Assembly: GCA_026391755.1 (NCBI GenBank)
Contig: JAPLDN010000256.1
Coordinates: 1 to 14,782 of the forward strand
Source of the DNA: Bacteroidota bacterium
Lineage (GTDB): Bacteria; Bacteroidota; Bacteroidia; Bacteroidales; FEN-979
Direction of reading: 5' to 3'
Length of the DNA stretch: 14,782 bases
Within the stretch, counting starts at the first letter, position 1; each line of letters starts with the position of its first letter. Shown one piece after another: positions 7,577-14,782 of this stretch. The notes below the pieces were generated by a model. It worked only from the letters and a program-made list of their open reading frames with translations, searched no databases and was not told where the DNA came from. A program made the translations under genes and the position numbers.

Positions 7577-8008
7577 TTAATTCTTACTGTATAACTTTAA
7601 AAACTTATTCTCCAGCCTCGTCATTTTTCTTTTATCATTGACTAAAATGTCTTCATAACCAATTAAATGCAAAACGCCATGAATAAGTATCCTTCTTAAT
7701 TCCTCCTTAAAATTTACTTTATATCTTTTTGCATTTTCCTCAACACGTTCAATACTGATATAAACATCCCCGCTGATTACCTGCTCTTCATCAGAAAGAG
7801 GGAAAGTAATAATGTCTGTGTATGTATTTGTATTTAAATATTTTAAATTATAATTCAACAGGGCCGCATCATCCATAAAAATAAAATTAATCTCCCCAGG
7901 GATTCTATCTTCTCTTTGTATCACCTCCTCTATCCATCCCCGAATTTCTTTCTTATCCTTTATCAGGAATCTGCACCCCTGACTGAAAAAATGAATTTGA
8001 TTATTCAT
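7577..8008 (-). CDS. ybeY: Endoribonuclease YbeY, rRNA maturation factor
   Basis: A 143-residue metal-dependent endoribonuclease of the UPF0054 family, acting in 16S rRNA 3'-end maturation and ribosome quality control. Seen: TDIITFP (64-70, the TDVLSFP equivalent), GDVYIS (80-85) and the metal motif HGVLHLIGYED with His110 and His114. The canonical third His is replaced by Asp120; I recall similar substitutions in other Bacteroidota homologues. The frame is open to a TTG at 8023, but the ATG at 8006-8008 is chosen: it has a clear AAGAAGG Shine-Dalgarno a few bases ahead and gives the usual N-terminus. It overlaps the preceding gene by 8 nt, indicating translational coupling. It is last in the operon, with an intrinsic terminator downstream. 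Confidence 0.93.
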   Translation of the reverse strand: MNNQIHFFSQGCRFLIKDKKEIRGWIEEVIQREDRIPGEINFIFMDDAALLNYNLKYLNTNTYTDIITFPLSDEEQVISGDVYISIERVEENAKRYKVNFKEELRRILIHGVLHLIGYEDILVNDKRKMTRLENKFLKLYSKN

Positions 8009-8489
8009 TGTCCTTCTTAACAACTGTTGATTTCCTAATCCAGTACTCCTTGAGCTGGTTAATTCTTAAAAGAGACTTCTCATAATTCATACTGGACACA
8101 TAAAATGTTAAGGTAATCGACTCTCCTTTTACTGAAATCGTTACCTCATCAGCGAGCGCCTGTATTATAAATATTTCTCTCCTTAGCTTATGCCTCCTTA
8201 CTTCCTGCTCCAGGAATTGCTCATTTTCCTGGGAAAGGTCAGGTCCATCAAATTTCAATTTAAACGTAAACCCTTTTACTGTTTTTTTAAAAGTAACGAC
8301 CAGTGAAGCTTCCTTCTCCTCTCCTGAAATCGAAATGAGAATATTTGCAGCTTCTGTTGAAGCCAGCAAAATATTTCCAAAATATTCGTTATTGATATTA
8401 TGGTAATCGCAGATTTCTTCAATAAATCTCTCGATCTTATAAACTTCTTTTTTACCCTTTATGGTAATCTCCCTGTAATCATTTTTCAT
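8001..8489 (-). CDS. RsbW-like anti-sigma-factor/ATPase-fold protein (degenerate ATP site)
   Basis: A 162-residue soluble protein whose layout resembles the HATPase_c_2 (RsbW/SpoIIAB) family. There is an N-terminal helix-rich region, then an N-box-like LLASTEAANILIS (41-53, with Glu46 and Asn49), a beta strand GFTFKLKFDGPDL (73-85) where the G1 D-x-G-x-G box should be, a helix EIFIIQALADEVTI (105-118) and a final strand ITLTFYV. G1 keeps Asp-Gly but lacks the second Gly, and no glycine-rich G2 lid is visible, so ATP binding may be weak or lost. It lies between the DUF4175-type gene (1 nt gap) and ybeY (8 nt overlap). That order, as far as I recall, is conserved in Bacteroidota and is often annotated simply as ATP-binding protein. 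No partner sigma factor or STAS protein is in the window, so the function is unknown. Confidence 0.7.
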   Translation of the reverse strand: MKNDYREITIKGKKEVYKIERFIEEICDYHNINNEYFGNILLASTEAANILISISGEEKEASLVVTFKKTVKGFTFKLKFDGPDLSQENEQFLEQEVRRHKLRREIFIIQALADEVTISVKGESITLTFYVSSMNYEKSLLRINQLKEYWIRKSTVVKKDNE

Positions 8490-8490
8490 A

Positions 8491-11400
8491 TTAATTCCCG
8501 ATTTTTAAAAAATACTCAGAAGCTTTTATCTTATAATAATAGTTTACCGGCGCAGGTATAAAATTAATTACCTCCTTTCCTCCGTTCTTACTTCTCTTAT
8601 ACTCAAAATTCCCTTTAGGGTTACTAAACAATTGAGTTTTTGCTTCAATTGCATCCCTTTGCTCCTGCTTCTCTCTTTGTTGCTCTGCCTTTTCAGATTC
8701 AAGCATCCTGCTAACTATTCTTTCCTGCCTGTTAATTGTTTCCTGAGAAATTCTCCTGTTCAAAATATCCTGCTCATTCTTTTCAAGATCTTCTATCACA
8801 GAATTTAACGATGTATTATTCTTGTTCCCGTCCTCTTTTAAACTGTTCTCATAATCCTGCAGTGCCTGCCTTATTGCTTCCTGCTGGGCGACCATCTGGC
8901 CGATTTCTTTATTCACACCTTCCTCTTCACTTCGTGTTCCTTTTTTCCCATTTTTTGAATTACTAAGACTTTGCTTCATTTTTTCCAAACGGTCGGTCAT
9001 TTCCTGTTGCATTTTCCTAACAGAACTCATACTTTTCTTTCCTCCTGGCTTCCCGGGGCTTTTACATGCTTTTGTACCAGCCTTCATTTTCATGTCGTCC
9101 AATTGGGCATTTAACTGTTTCAAGACCTCATCAAGTAATAAAGATAAATCATTTAAGCCTGTCATTGTATATTGCTGCCTGACCATAGCATCGGGTAGTA
9201 ATCGTTCGCCCAGCGATATTTCCGAAAACGAAAGATTTTCTTTAACCTGGCTTACTTCTTTCATGATTATACTCTTCAGCATAACCTGTCTCCGTGAAAT
9301 TTTATTTAAGGTATCTTCAAGGTTTTTGAACTTATCCCGAATAGCCTTTTGGTCTTCAATAAGTTGCAAATATTTTGGATCATTTCTATTGATATAGGAG
9401 GTCCTGAAAATAAGCTCCTCCTGTTGGAAGGATAACTTATTCAAATTTTGCAATAATAGTTTTAACGCTTCCGCATCTTCCCCCTGCGACTCTTCTTCCG
9501 ACTGTTCCTGCATTTGATCAAGCTTATCGGCCAGTTCTTTCATTTCCTGAGAGGTCTTCTTCTGACTTTTTGAAGCATCGCTCATTTTTCCCGATTTCAT
9601 CAATTGCTCATTTGATTCAAGCTTCCTTTCTATCTCCTGTCTTTCTTCCTCAGTGCTTTTCAAATCCGGGGTAGTTTCCAGCTCTTTGCTTTGCTTCTCA
9701 AGCTCATCTATTTTTTTATTAATCGTATCATACTTCTTCTTAATTTCCTTCTGCACATCAGTAAGCTCCTCCTTATTTCCTTTCTGTTCATTTGTTCTCT
9801 CGGAAATTTTCTTTTGTTCTTCAGAAAGAGATTTCAAATCATTTGAACTCTGCTCAAGCTTTCTTTCAAACTCTATCTGCTTGAATATTTGTAAATTACG
9901 ATCAAGATCCTTTTCCAGCTCCTCATTCAATTGCTTTATCCTCGGCAACAAACTATTTAACTTTTCTTTATCCATTTGATTAAGCAAATCTTTCATTTCT
10001 TTCATCGTCTTCTTCATATCCTCCGTAAGCAACTGATCAGCAAGCTCGTTAAGCTTTCTCTGCTTTTCCATTATTCGCTCACTTGTTTTAAGATACTCAT
10101 TTTCATTCTTAATGTTTTCTTCATTCTTCTTTTTAAAATTTGAAACCTGTTTCTGAATTCTTTCATTCGCTTTAATAACCTCCTCAAGTTTCCTCTTCTC
10201 TTTCCATGTTACATCATTCTGGTCGATCATTCTTTTATTTATCTCGTCAAGCGACTTAGAAATTTCTTTCGACTCCCTGATGCTTTGATTCAATTCTCTC
10301 TTCAAATTCTCTTCATTCCTTTCAGCTGTTTCAGCTATTTGTTCCAGTGAAGGAATTTCAAATGTCATAGGAATTGTTCTTGTTGATTTCGGTCCCCTTA
10401 TACCATCATTATCCCAAATTTCAAAATAATATGAGTACTTATCCCCGGGTGTGATAGTTAACCCGGAAAGCTCCAGCGCATAATAATAAACCTGTGAAGA
10501 ATTCTTTTTATCAATGCTGATATCTTCAGTTTTCTTTAAACAAAAAGCACTGTCTGACTGGCCTTTTCCCATAAGGTAAAACGCCAGCCTGGTAAATCCG
10601 TAATCATCCTTTATAGTCCCCTGCATAAACAACTTACTCGTATTTGCCGTGTCCTTTGTTTCCTTCAGGCTGATCTCAGGGAAAGCATCTTTTATCACAG
10701 TAATTGAATATTTCAGGGAATCTGATTTCCTTATGTAGCTATTCTCCTGGAATATGGAATAGCCTGCCGATTCAAAAACCCGCTTTGAATAAGAAAATAC
10801 ATTAGCCGCTTTTTTTTCCAGGTTAATTTCCCCGGATGGCATTTTGAATTTTACTGAAGTAACATCCCGGGTATAGATATTCCAGGTGATCAAGGTGCCT
10901 TCAGGAACAATAAAGTCCCCAATGTTATTCAGGGTCTCTGACTGCTTTCCGGTATATTCAGGATAGTCGCAGTGTGCCTCGAAATTTAAAATGATCGGTT
11001 TTGGATAAACAGAAATTGTAAACTCCTCGGTTTCCTTGTTGTCTGCAACCAGTGTAAACCTGGTATCGGCCTGCAGTGCTTTGAATAAAAAAGAAAAGTT
11101 AGTCCTGTTTTCACGTTTCATTGTAAACGCTGAACTTCCTGTTTTTAAAATTATTTCATCGGGGATCTCATCTCCCTTAACTTCCACCTTCAAAGCAAAA
11201 TCATCCTGCTGCATTGCTTTAAGTTCCTTATTCAGGATTAAAAGCCTGAATAGGGCAGGAGGGGTGAACCTGGAGTTGTATTTGATCAGTCTTAATGTTG
11301 GATCCGAAACAATTCCGGGAGATATCAGCAGCAATAAAAATAAAATGAATAAAGGAGGCAGGGCGTATTTCAGGTACCTGAGGTTCTTTCTCAGGTTAAT

Positions 11401-11841
11401 CACTGCTGTGAAAGGAACAGGTCTTAACTTCTCAATCCTTTGATCAATGCTGGCTATGATCAGGTCGATGTTCCCTGGCAATTCACCTTTCTGGTCCATC
11501 AACTGAAGAGTGTTAAGCAGTTTATCCCTAATTTCGTTGAAATGATCGCCTATCATTGAGGCCGCTTGTTCCCGTGTCAATATTTTTCCTACCCGCATGA
11601 ATTTCAACAAGGGTTTAAAAACAAGCACTCCAAGCAAGATCAACGCTGTTGAAATGTAGAAGTATACAAGGATTATACGGGCCAGAGAGGGGAAATAACT
11701 AAAATATTCCAGAAGAATTTCAAGAAGATACAGGGCTACAAGCACAGCAAGGCTGATCAGCGCCCCTCTGATGATCTTGTTTTTATAATATTTCCTGGTA
11801 AACTCGTTGAGTTTACTGATCAGGATATTTTCTTCGTCCAT
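8491..11841 (-). CDS. DUF4175-type large membrane-anchored coiled-coil protein
   Basis: A 1116-residue protein. Two N-terminal membrane spans (about 25-47 and 53-75) enclose a short extracytoplasmic turn. A cytoplasmic segment containing TREQAASMIGDHF (about 89-101) follows, then a third span (about 157-175). The region from about 195 to 490 is beta-rich and Ig-like (repeated strands, and YYFEIWDNDG near its end). From about 490 to 790 it is almost wholly charged, Lys/Glu/Gln-rich coiled coil; a helical part (about 800-925) and a second charged coil (about 940-1065) follow. It ends in an aromatic tail, VNYYYKIKASEYF. This architecture matches the DUF4175 proteins of Bacteroidota, whose role is not established; a structural or envelope scaffold role is plausible. 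It is the first gene of an operon with the RsbW-like gene and ybeY. The start is the ATG at 11839-11841, and transcription probably comes from the promoter near 11932. Confidence 0.8.
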   Translation of the reverse strand: MDEENILISKLNEFTRKYYKNKIIRGALISLAVLVALYLLEILLEYFSYFPSLARIILVYFYISTALILLGVLVFKPLLKFMRVGKILTREQAASMIGDHFNEIRDKLLNTLQLMDQKGELPGNIDLIIASIDQRIEKLRPVPFTAVINLRKNLRYLKYALPPLFILFLLLLISPGIVSDPTLRLIKYNSRFTPPALFRLLILNKELKAMQQDDFALKVEVKGDEIPDEIILKTGSSAFTMKRENRTNFSFLFKALQADTRFTLVADNKETEEFTISVYPKPIILNFEAHCDYPEYTGKQSETLNNIGDFIVPEGTLITWNIYTRDVTSVKFKMPSGEINLEKKAANVFSYSKRVFESAGYSIFQENSYIRKSDSLKYSITVIKDAFPEISLKETKDTANTSKLFMQGTIKDDYGFTRLAFYLMGKGQSDSAFCLKKTEDISIDKKNSSQVYYYALELSGLTITPGDKYSYYFEIWDNDGIRGPKSTRTIPMTFEIPSLEQIAETAERNEENLKRELNQSIRESKEISKSLDEINKRMIDQNDVTWKEKRKLEEVIKANERIQKQVSNFKKKNEENIKNENEYLKTSERIMEKQRKLNELADQLLTEDMKKTMKEMKDLLNQMDKEKLNSLLPRIKQLNEELEKDLDRNLQIFKQIEFERKLEQSSNDLKSLSEEQKKISERTNEQKGNKEELTDVQKEIKKKYDTINKKIDELEKQSKELETTPDLKSTEEERQEIERKLESNEQLMKSGKMSDASKSQKKTSQEMKELADKLDQMQEQSEEESQGEDAEALKLLLQNLNKLSFQQEELIFRTSYINRNDPKYLQLIEDQKAIRDKFKNLEDTLNKISRRQVMLKSIIMKEVSQVKENLSFSEISLGERLLPDAMVRQQYTMTGLNDLSLLLDEVLKQLNAQLDDMKMKAGTKACKSPGKPGGKKSMSSVRKMQQEMTDRLEKMKQSLSNSKNGKKGTRSEEEGVNKEIGQMVAQQEAIRQALQDYENSLKEDGNKNNTSLNSVIEDLEKNEQDILNRRISQETINRQERIVSRMLESEKAEQQREKQEQRDAIEAKTQLFSNPKGNFEYKRSKNGGKEVINFIPAPVNYYYKIKASEYFLKIGN

Positions 11842-11931
11842 TAAGTTTGATCTTGTCCCCTCTGCCTGCCCTTTTCAGGGATTATCCCCCGGTACATCAG
11901 CATTAACGATAACCCCAGGGGATTTATAGTG

Positions 11932-11939
11932 CAAAGTTA
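11932..11939 (-). promoter_or_regulatory. -7 promoter element for the DUF4175/ybeY operon
   Basis: On the minus strand TAACTTTG is a perfect match to the Bacteroidota -7 element TAnnTTTG. It lies about 90 bp upstream of the DUF4175-type ATG, implying a leader of roughly 80 nt. No convincing -33 TTG/TTTG is seen at the normal spacing, so the call is moderate. Confidence 0.45.
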
Positions 11940-11943
11940 CGAA

Positions 11944-11977
11944 ATTGCATGCCTTACAGTATATAACCTTAACTTTG
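11944..11977 (+). promoter_or_regulatory. gltX promoter (ATTG ... TAACTTTG)
   Basis: A perfect -7 element, TAACTTTG, lies at 11970-11977, with a possible -33 ATTG at 11944-11947. The spacing of 22 is slightly longer than the usual 19-21. Transcription should start a few bases after 11980, leaving a leader of about 20 nt before the gltX ATG at 12001. Confidence 0.55.
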
Positions 11978-12000
11978 CCTTCCCAAAACCTAGTAATATA

Positions 12001-13599
12001 ATGGAAACATCAGGAATACGGGTTCGTTTTGCTCCAAGCCCGACAGGGCCGCTGCATCTTGGCGGTGTTCGTACGGCTCTGTACAATTATCTGTTCGCCC
12101 GTAAACACAACGGGAAATTTATTCTCAGAATTGAAGATACTGACCAAAACAGGTTTGTCCCTGGTGCAGAGGATTATATAATTAAATCCTTGCAATGGTG
12201 CGGTTTGGAATTTGATGAGGGTGTGACGCAGGGAGGACCTTTTGCTCCCTACCGCCAGTCGGAAAGATCAGGTATTTACAAAGACTATATTAACATACTC
12301 CTTGAGAAAAAACATGCATACCTGGCTTTCGATACTGCAGCTGATTTAGAAGATGCGAGGACTGAACTATCACAAGGTCATGATCAGTTCCAATATGGGA
12401 TCAGGACCAGGATGCATATGAAAAACAGTCTTTCAATGACTGCGGATGAGGTCAGATCGAGAATTGACAGGGGAGACCGCTATGTGATCCGCATACTGAT
12501 CCCCGAAAATCAAATGGTTGTATTTCATGACCTGATCAGGGGAGAGGTGAATGTTCACACCGATACACTCGATGATAAGGTTCTTTTTAAATCAGACGGT
12601 CTGCCCACCTATCATCTTGCAAATGTCGTTGATGACTACTTAATGAAGATTTCGCATGTGATCAGGGGAGAAGAATGGCTTCCATCGGCCCCCATGCATT
12701 TGCTTTTATACAGGTTTTTCGGTTGGGAGGACAGGATGCCTCAGTTTGCACATCTTCCGCTGATCCTGAAACCCGACGGCAACGGCAAACTCAGCAAGAG
12801 AGACGGCGACAGGTTGGGGTTCCCTGTTTTTCCCATGGAATGGGAAGATCCTGCAACCCATGAAATATCTCATGGATACAAGGACGACGGTTATCTTCCC
12901 GATGCATTTATTAATATGCTTGCTTTATTGGGGTGGAATCCTGGCACCGAGCAGGAAATCTTTACCATGAACGAACTTTCAGAGGCATTTTCACTTGACC
13001 GTATAAACAAATCCGGAGCTAAATTCGATCCCCCTAAAGCAAAATGGTTCAATCATAAATATGTTCAATTAAAATCCGATACTGAATTATATTCTTACCT
13101 GGGACCAATGTTGCAGGCAAATGGTATTACGGTCGATCAGGAATATGTTTTTAAAGTGATCGCATTGATCAAAGAAAGGGTGGAATTATTACCTGATCTC
13201 TGGAAAAATTCAGCACTGTTTTTCCTGGCTCCCGAATCTTATGACCAGCAGGTCAAACAAAAGATATGGCAGGAGGGAACGTCTGCTCTTCTTCTGGAGT
13301 TTGCATCAGCTGTAAACAAGCTTGAGATTTTCAATAAAGATAATCTGCACAGCCTTGTCCAGGAGTTTACCATCAGGAAGAATGTTAAAATGGGACAGCT
13401 TATGAATCCTCTACGCTTGCTGGTAGTAGGCTCTAACCAGGGACCCAGCATGATGGTTATCGCTGCTTTGTTAGGTAAAACTGAATTAGGTTTTCGGGAG
13501 ATGAATCATAGTCAACATTATAATAGCCCAGGCGTTCAAACTGGAACTTTTGTCCGGGTGCCGAATTCCTTACCGAAGGTTCAATATAGCCAGTCCTGA
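12001..13599 (+). CDS. gltX: Glutamyl-tRNA synthetase, with abnormal antisense-derived C-terminal tail
   Basis: A 532-residue class I aminoacyl-tRNA synthetase that charges tRNA-Glu in the cytoplasm. Seen: RFAPSPTGPLHLGGVRTALYNYLFAR with HLGG (19-22) as the HIGH motif; the RIEDTDQ segment (43-49); LPTYHLANVVDD (201-212); IRGEEWLPS (221-229); and KLSKRDG (263-269) as the KMSKS motif, followed by the GFPVFPMEW insertion typical of Bacteroidota. The C-terminal anticodon-binding domain runs to KMGQLMNPLRLLVVG and LLGKTE near residue 495. The ATG at 12001 is chosen over the upstream TTG because the family N-terminus begins here and the promoter lies just before it. Residues from about 496-501 to 532 read through the antisense strand of glnS and do not resemble the family end, which normally stops near residue 505. 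The stop codon therefore appears to be borrowed; the catalytic parts are intact. Confidence 0.95.
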   Translation: METSGIRVRFAPSPTGPLHLGGVRTALYNYLFARKHNGKFILRIEDTDQNRFVPGAEDYIIKSLQWCGLEFDEGVTQGGPFAPYRQSERSGIYKDYINILLEKKHAYLAFDTAADLEDARTELSQGHDQFQYGIRTRMHMKNSLSMTADEVRSRIDRGDRYVIRILIPENQMVVFHDLIRGEVNVHTDTLDDKVLFKSDGLPTYHLANVVDDYLMKISHVIRGEEWLPSAPMHLLLYRFFGWEDRMPQFAHLPLILKPDGNGKLSKRDGDRLGFPVFPMEWEDPATHEISHGYKDDGYLPDAFINMLALLGWNPGTEQEIFTMNELSEAFSLDRINKSGAKFDPPKAKWFNHKYVQLKSDTELYSYLGPMLQANGITVDQEYVFKVIALIKERVELLPDLWKNSALFFLAPESYDQQVKQKIWQEGTSALLLEFASAVNKLEIFNKDNLHSLVQEFTIRKNVKMGQLMNPLRLLVVGSNQGPSMMVIAALLGKTELGFREMNHSQHYNSPGVQTGTFVRVPNSLPKVQYSQS

Positions 13600-14782
13600 T
13601 CTGCAACGAATCGGGGTTCAAATAGTCTTTGTATGTCTTCCCTTCTTCGGCATTATCAGGGTTTTCAACAAGAAAGAGCCTGTCGTATAATCTGATCTCG
13701 GCTTTTACTGCATGCTTTACCGAAACCCAATGCAAGGTTCCCTTGACCTTCCTGTTGCTTTCGGGCAGTCCGCTTTTTGTTGCCGGGTCATAGGTGCAAT
13801 GGATTTCGATTATTTGACCGCTTGCAGGATCACGGGTAACATACTCGCATTTTATGATATAAGCCGAACGCAACCTGACTTCCCTGCCGGGAGCAAGCCT
13901 GAAAAACTTGTTTGGGGGATTCTCCATGAAGTCTTCCTGTTCAATAAACAGCTCTTTTGAAAAAGGCACTTTCCGGTTTCCTGCCGAAGGGTCTTCGGGG
14001 TTGTTTGTTGCTTCCATTTCCTCAACCAGGTCGTCGGGATAGTTATCCAAAACTATTTTCAGAGGATTCAGCACACCCATTACGCGTAAGGCTTTTTTGT
14101 TCAGGTCTTCCCTGATGCAAAACTCCAGGAGGTTTATATCGATTACATTATCCCTCTTGGCCACACCGATGATATCGGCAAAGTTCCTGATCGATTCGGG
14201 GGTGTAGCCTCGTCTGCGCAGGCCGCATATTGTCGGCATCCTGGGATCGTCCCATCCGCTTACATACTTATCCTGAACAAGTTCAAGCAGCTTTCTTTTG
14301 CTCATCACTGTATAGCTCAGGTTCAGGCGGGCAAATTCGATCTGACGTGGAGCATAGATTCCGATTTCCTGGATCAGCCAGTCATAAAAAGGCCTGTGGA
14401 CCTCAAACTCCAGGGTACATATGGAATGTGTGATTTTTTCAATGGAATCAGACTGCCCGTGGGCGAAATCATACATGGGGTAGATGCACCATTTGTCTCC
14501 GGTGCGATGATGCGAAGTATGAATGATACGGTAGATGATGGGGTCCCGCATATGCATGTTGGGTGACGACATATCAATTTTGGCCCTCAGCACCTTGGCC
14601 CCGTCGGGAAATTCCCCGGCACGCATACGGGCAAACAAATCAAGGTTTTCCTCAACCGGCCTGTTCCTGAACGGGCTTTCTTTTCCCGGGCGGGTAGGAG
14701 TGCCCCTGGTTTCGCCGATCTCCTCAGCGCTCATGTCGCAAACAAAAGCTTTCCCTTTGCGGATAAGGATCAGTGCGAACTC
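13457..14782 (-). CDS. glnS: Glutaminyl-tRNA synthetase (5'-truncated by window edge; odd C-terminus)
   Basis: The last 441 residues of a class I synthetase usually about 555 long. The frame is open through the window edge (AFVCDMSAEEIGETRG precedes the usual RNRPVEENL), so the ATG at 14734 is internal and the HIGH motif lies outside. It charges tRNA-Gln directly in the cytoplasm. Seen: IYPMYDFAHGQSD, then the KMSKS-equivalent VMSKRKL, WDDPRMPTICGLRRRGYTPE, the YPDD region, and the two-part beta-barrel anticodon domain through GTLHWVSVKHAVKAEIRLYDRLF to FERLGYYNVDYDSSPENLI. The family normally continues with a segment like VFNRTVxLRDTWAK. Here ENLI is followed instead by only eight residues, QFYLTKQR, which lie antisense to gltX, and a TAA stop at 13457-13459. 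No other frame restores the usual end. The catalytic core in view is intact, so activity is likely. Confidence 0.95.
   Translation of the reverse strand, partial: EFALILIRKGKAFVCDMSAEEIGETRGTPTRPGKESPFRNRPVEENLDLFARMRAGEFPDGAKVLRAKIDMSSPNMHMRDPIIYRIIHTSHHRTGDKWCIYPMYDFAHGQSDSIEKITHSICTLEFEVHRPFYDWLIQEIGIYAPRQIEFARLNLSYTVMSKRKLLELVQDKYVSGWDDPRMPTICGLRRRGYTPESIRNFADIIGVAKRDNVIDINLLEFCIREDLNKKALRVMGVLNPLKIVLDNYPDDLVEEMEATNNPEDPSAGNRKVPFSKELFIEQEDFMENPPNKFFRLAPGREVRLRSAYIIKCEYVTRDPASGQIIEIHCTYDPATKSGLPESNRKVKGTLHWVSVKHAVKAEIRLYDRLFLVENPDNAEEGKTYKDYLNPDSLQIRTGYIEPSVRNSAPGQKFQFERLGYYNVDYDSSPENLIQFYLTKQR

Noticed and set aside
11107..11121. TTTTCACGTTTCA resembling a parS half-site
   Set aside because: Only half of the palindrome matches, it lies within the DUF4175-type coding sequence, and the CACGTG core is absent.
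13239..13451. Open reading frame antisense to gltX
   Set aside because: It lies fully inside gltX conserved coding sequence and has no recognisable domain; a shadow frame.
1..14782. Defence island, prophage, transposon or CRISPR content
   Set aside because: No integrase, transposase, inverted terminal repeats, direct repeat arrays or toxin-antitoxin-like pairs were seen; nearly all sequence is explained by housekeeping genes of uniform composition.

Overview
The window looks like a core, vertically inherited chromosomal segment of a Bacteroidota bacterium, probably of the Bacteroidales or a related order. Four things suggest this: a GldH-like lipoprotein; a large DUF4175-type coiled-coil membrane protein upstream of ybeY; a glutamyl-tRNA synthetase with the insertion-bearing KLSKRDG region typical of the phylum; and perfect TAnnTTTG promoter elements with few Shine-Dalgarno sequences. 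There are no mobile elements, CRISPR arrays, rRNA or tRNA genes. No gene-free stretch exceeds 165 bases.

Layout. (1) Positions 1-372, plus strand: 3' end of ribF (riboflavin kinase domain only). (2) Positions 349-5505, minus strand: a methyltransferase gene, then a very large NtrY-type sensor histidine kinase, then a GldH-like lipoprotein. The kinase and lipoprotein genes overlap by 20 nt, and the lipoprotein gene overlaps ribF tail to tail by 24 nt. (3) Positions 5531-7414, minus: mnmG (tRNA wobble-uridine modification), GTG start. (4) Positions 7577-11841, minus: a tight operon of DUF4175-type protein, RsbW-like ATPase-fold protein and ybeY, closed by an intrinsic terminator at 7517-7555. 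(5) Positions 11842-12000: divergent promoter region. (6) Positions 12001-13599, plus: gltX. It converges on, and overlaps by 143 nt, (7) glnS (13457-14782, minus), whose N-terminus lies beyond the window.

The most notable non-coding feature is a pair of parS-like ParB-binding sites, at 5511-5526 and 7448-7463, one in each gap beside mnmG. Together with mnmG, which is often near oriC, this suggests an origin-proximal segment that helps nucleate chromosome segregation. The second notable point is the gltX/glnS junction. Both proteins depart from their family's usual C-terminus at almost the same base (about 13485-13500), and each then ends in sequence antisense to the other. This looks like a deletion that fused two convergent genes tail to tail.

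Most genes serve translation (gltX, glnS, mnmG, ybeY) or cofactor synthesis (ribF). The rest concern the envelope and signalling. I see no clear new defence, mobile or biosynthetic system. The points worth following up are the parS pair, the fused synthetase tails, the double-sensor kinase with its coupled lipoprotein, and the degenerate ATPase-fold protein in the ybeY operon.
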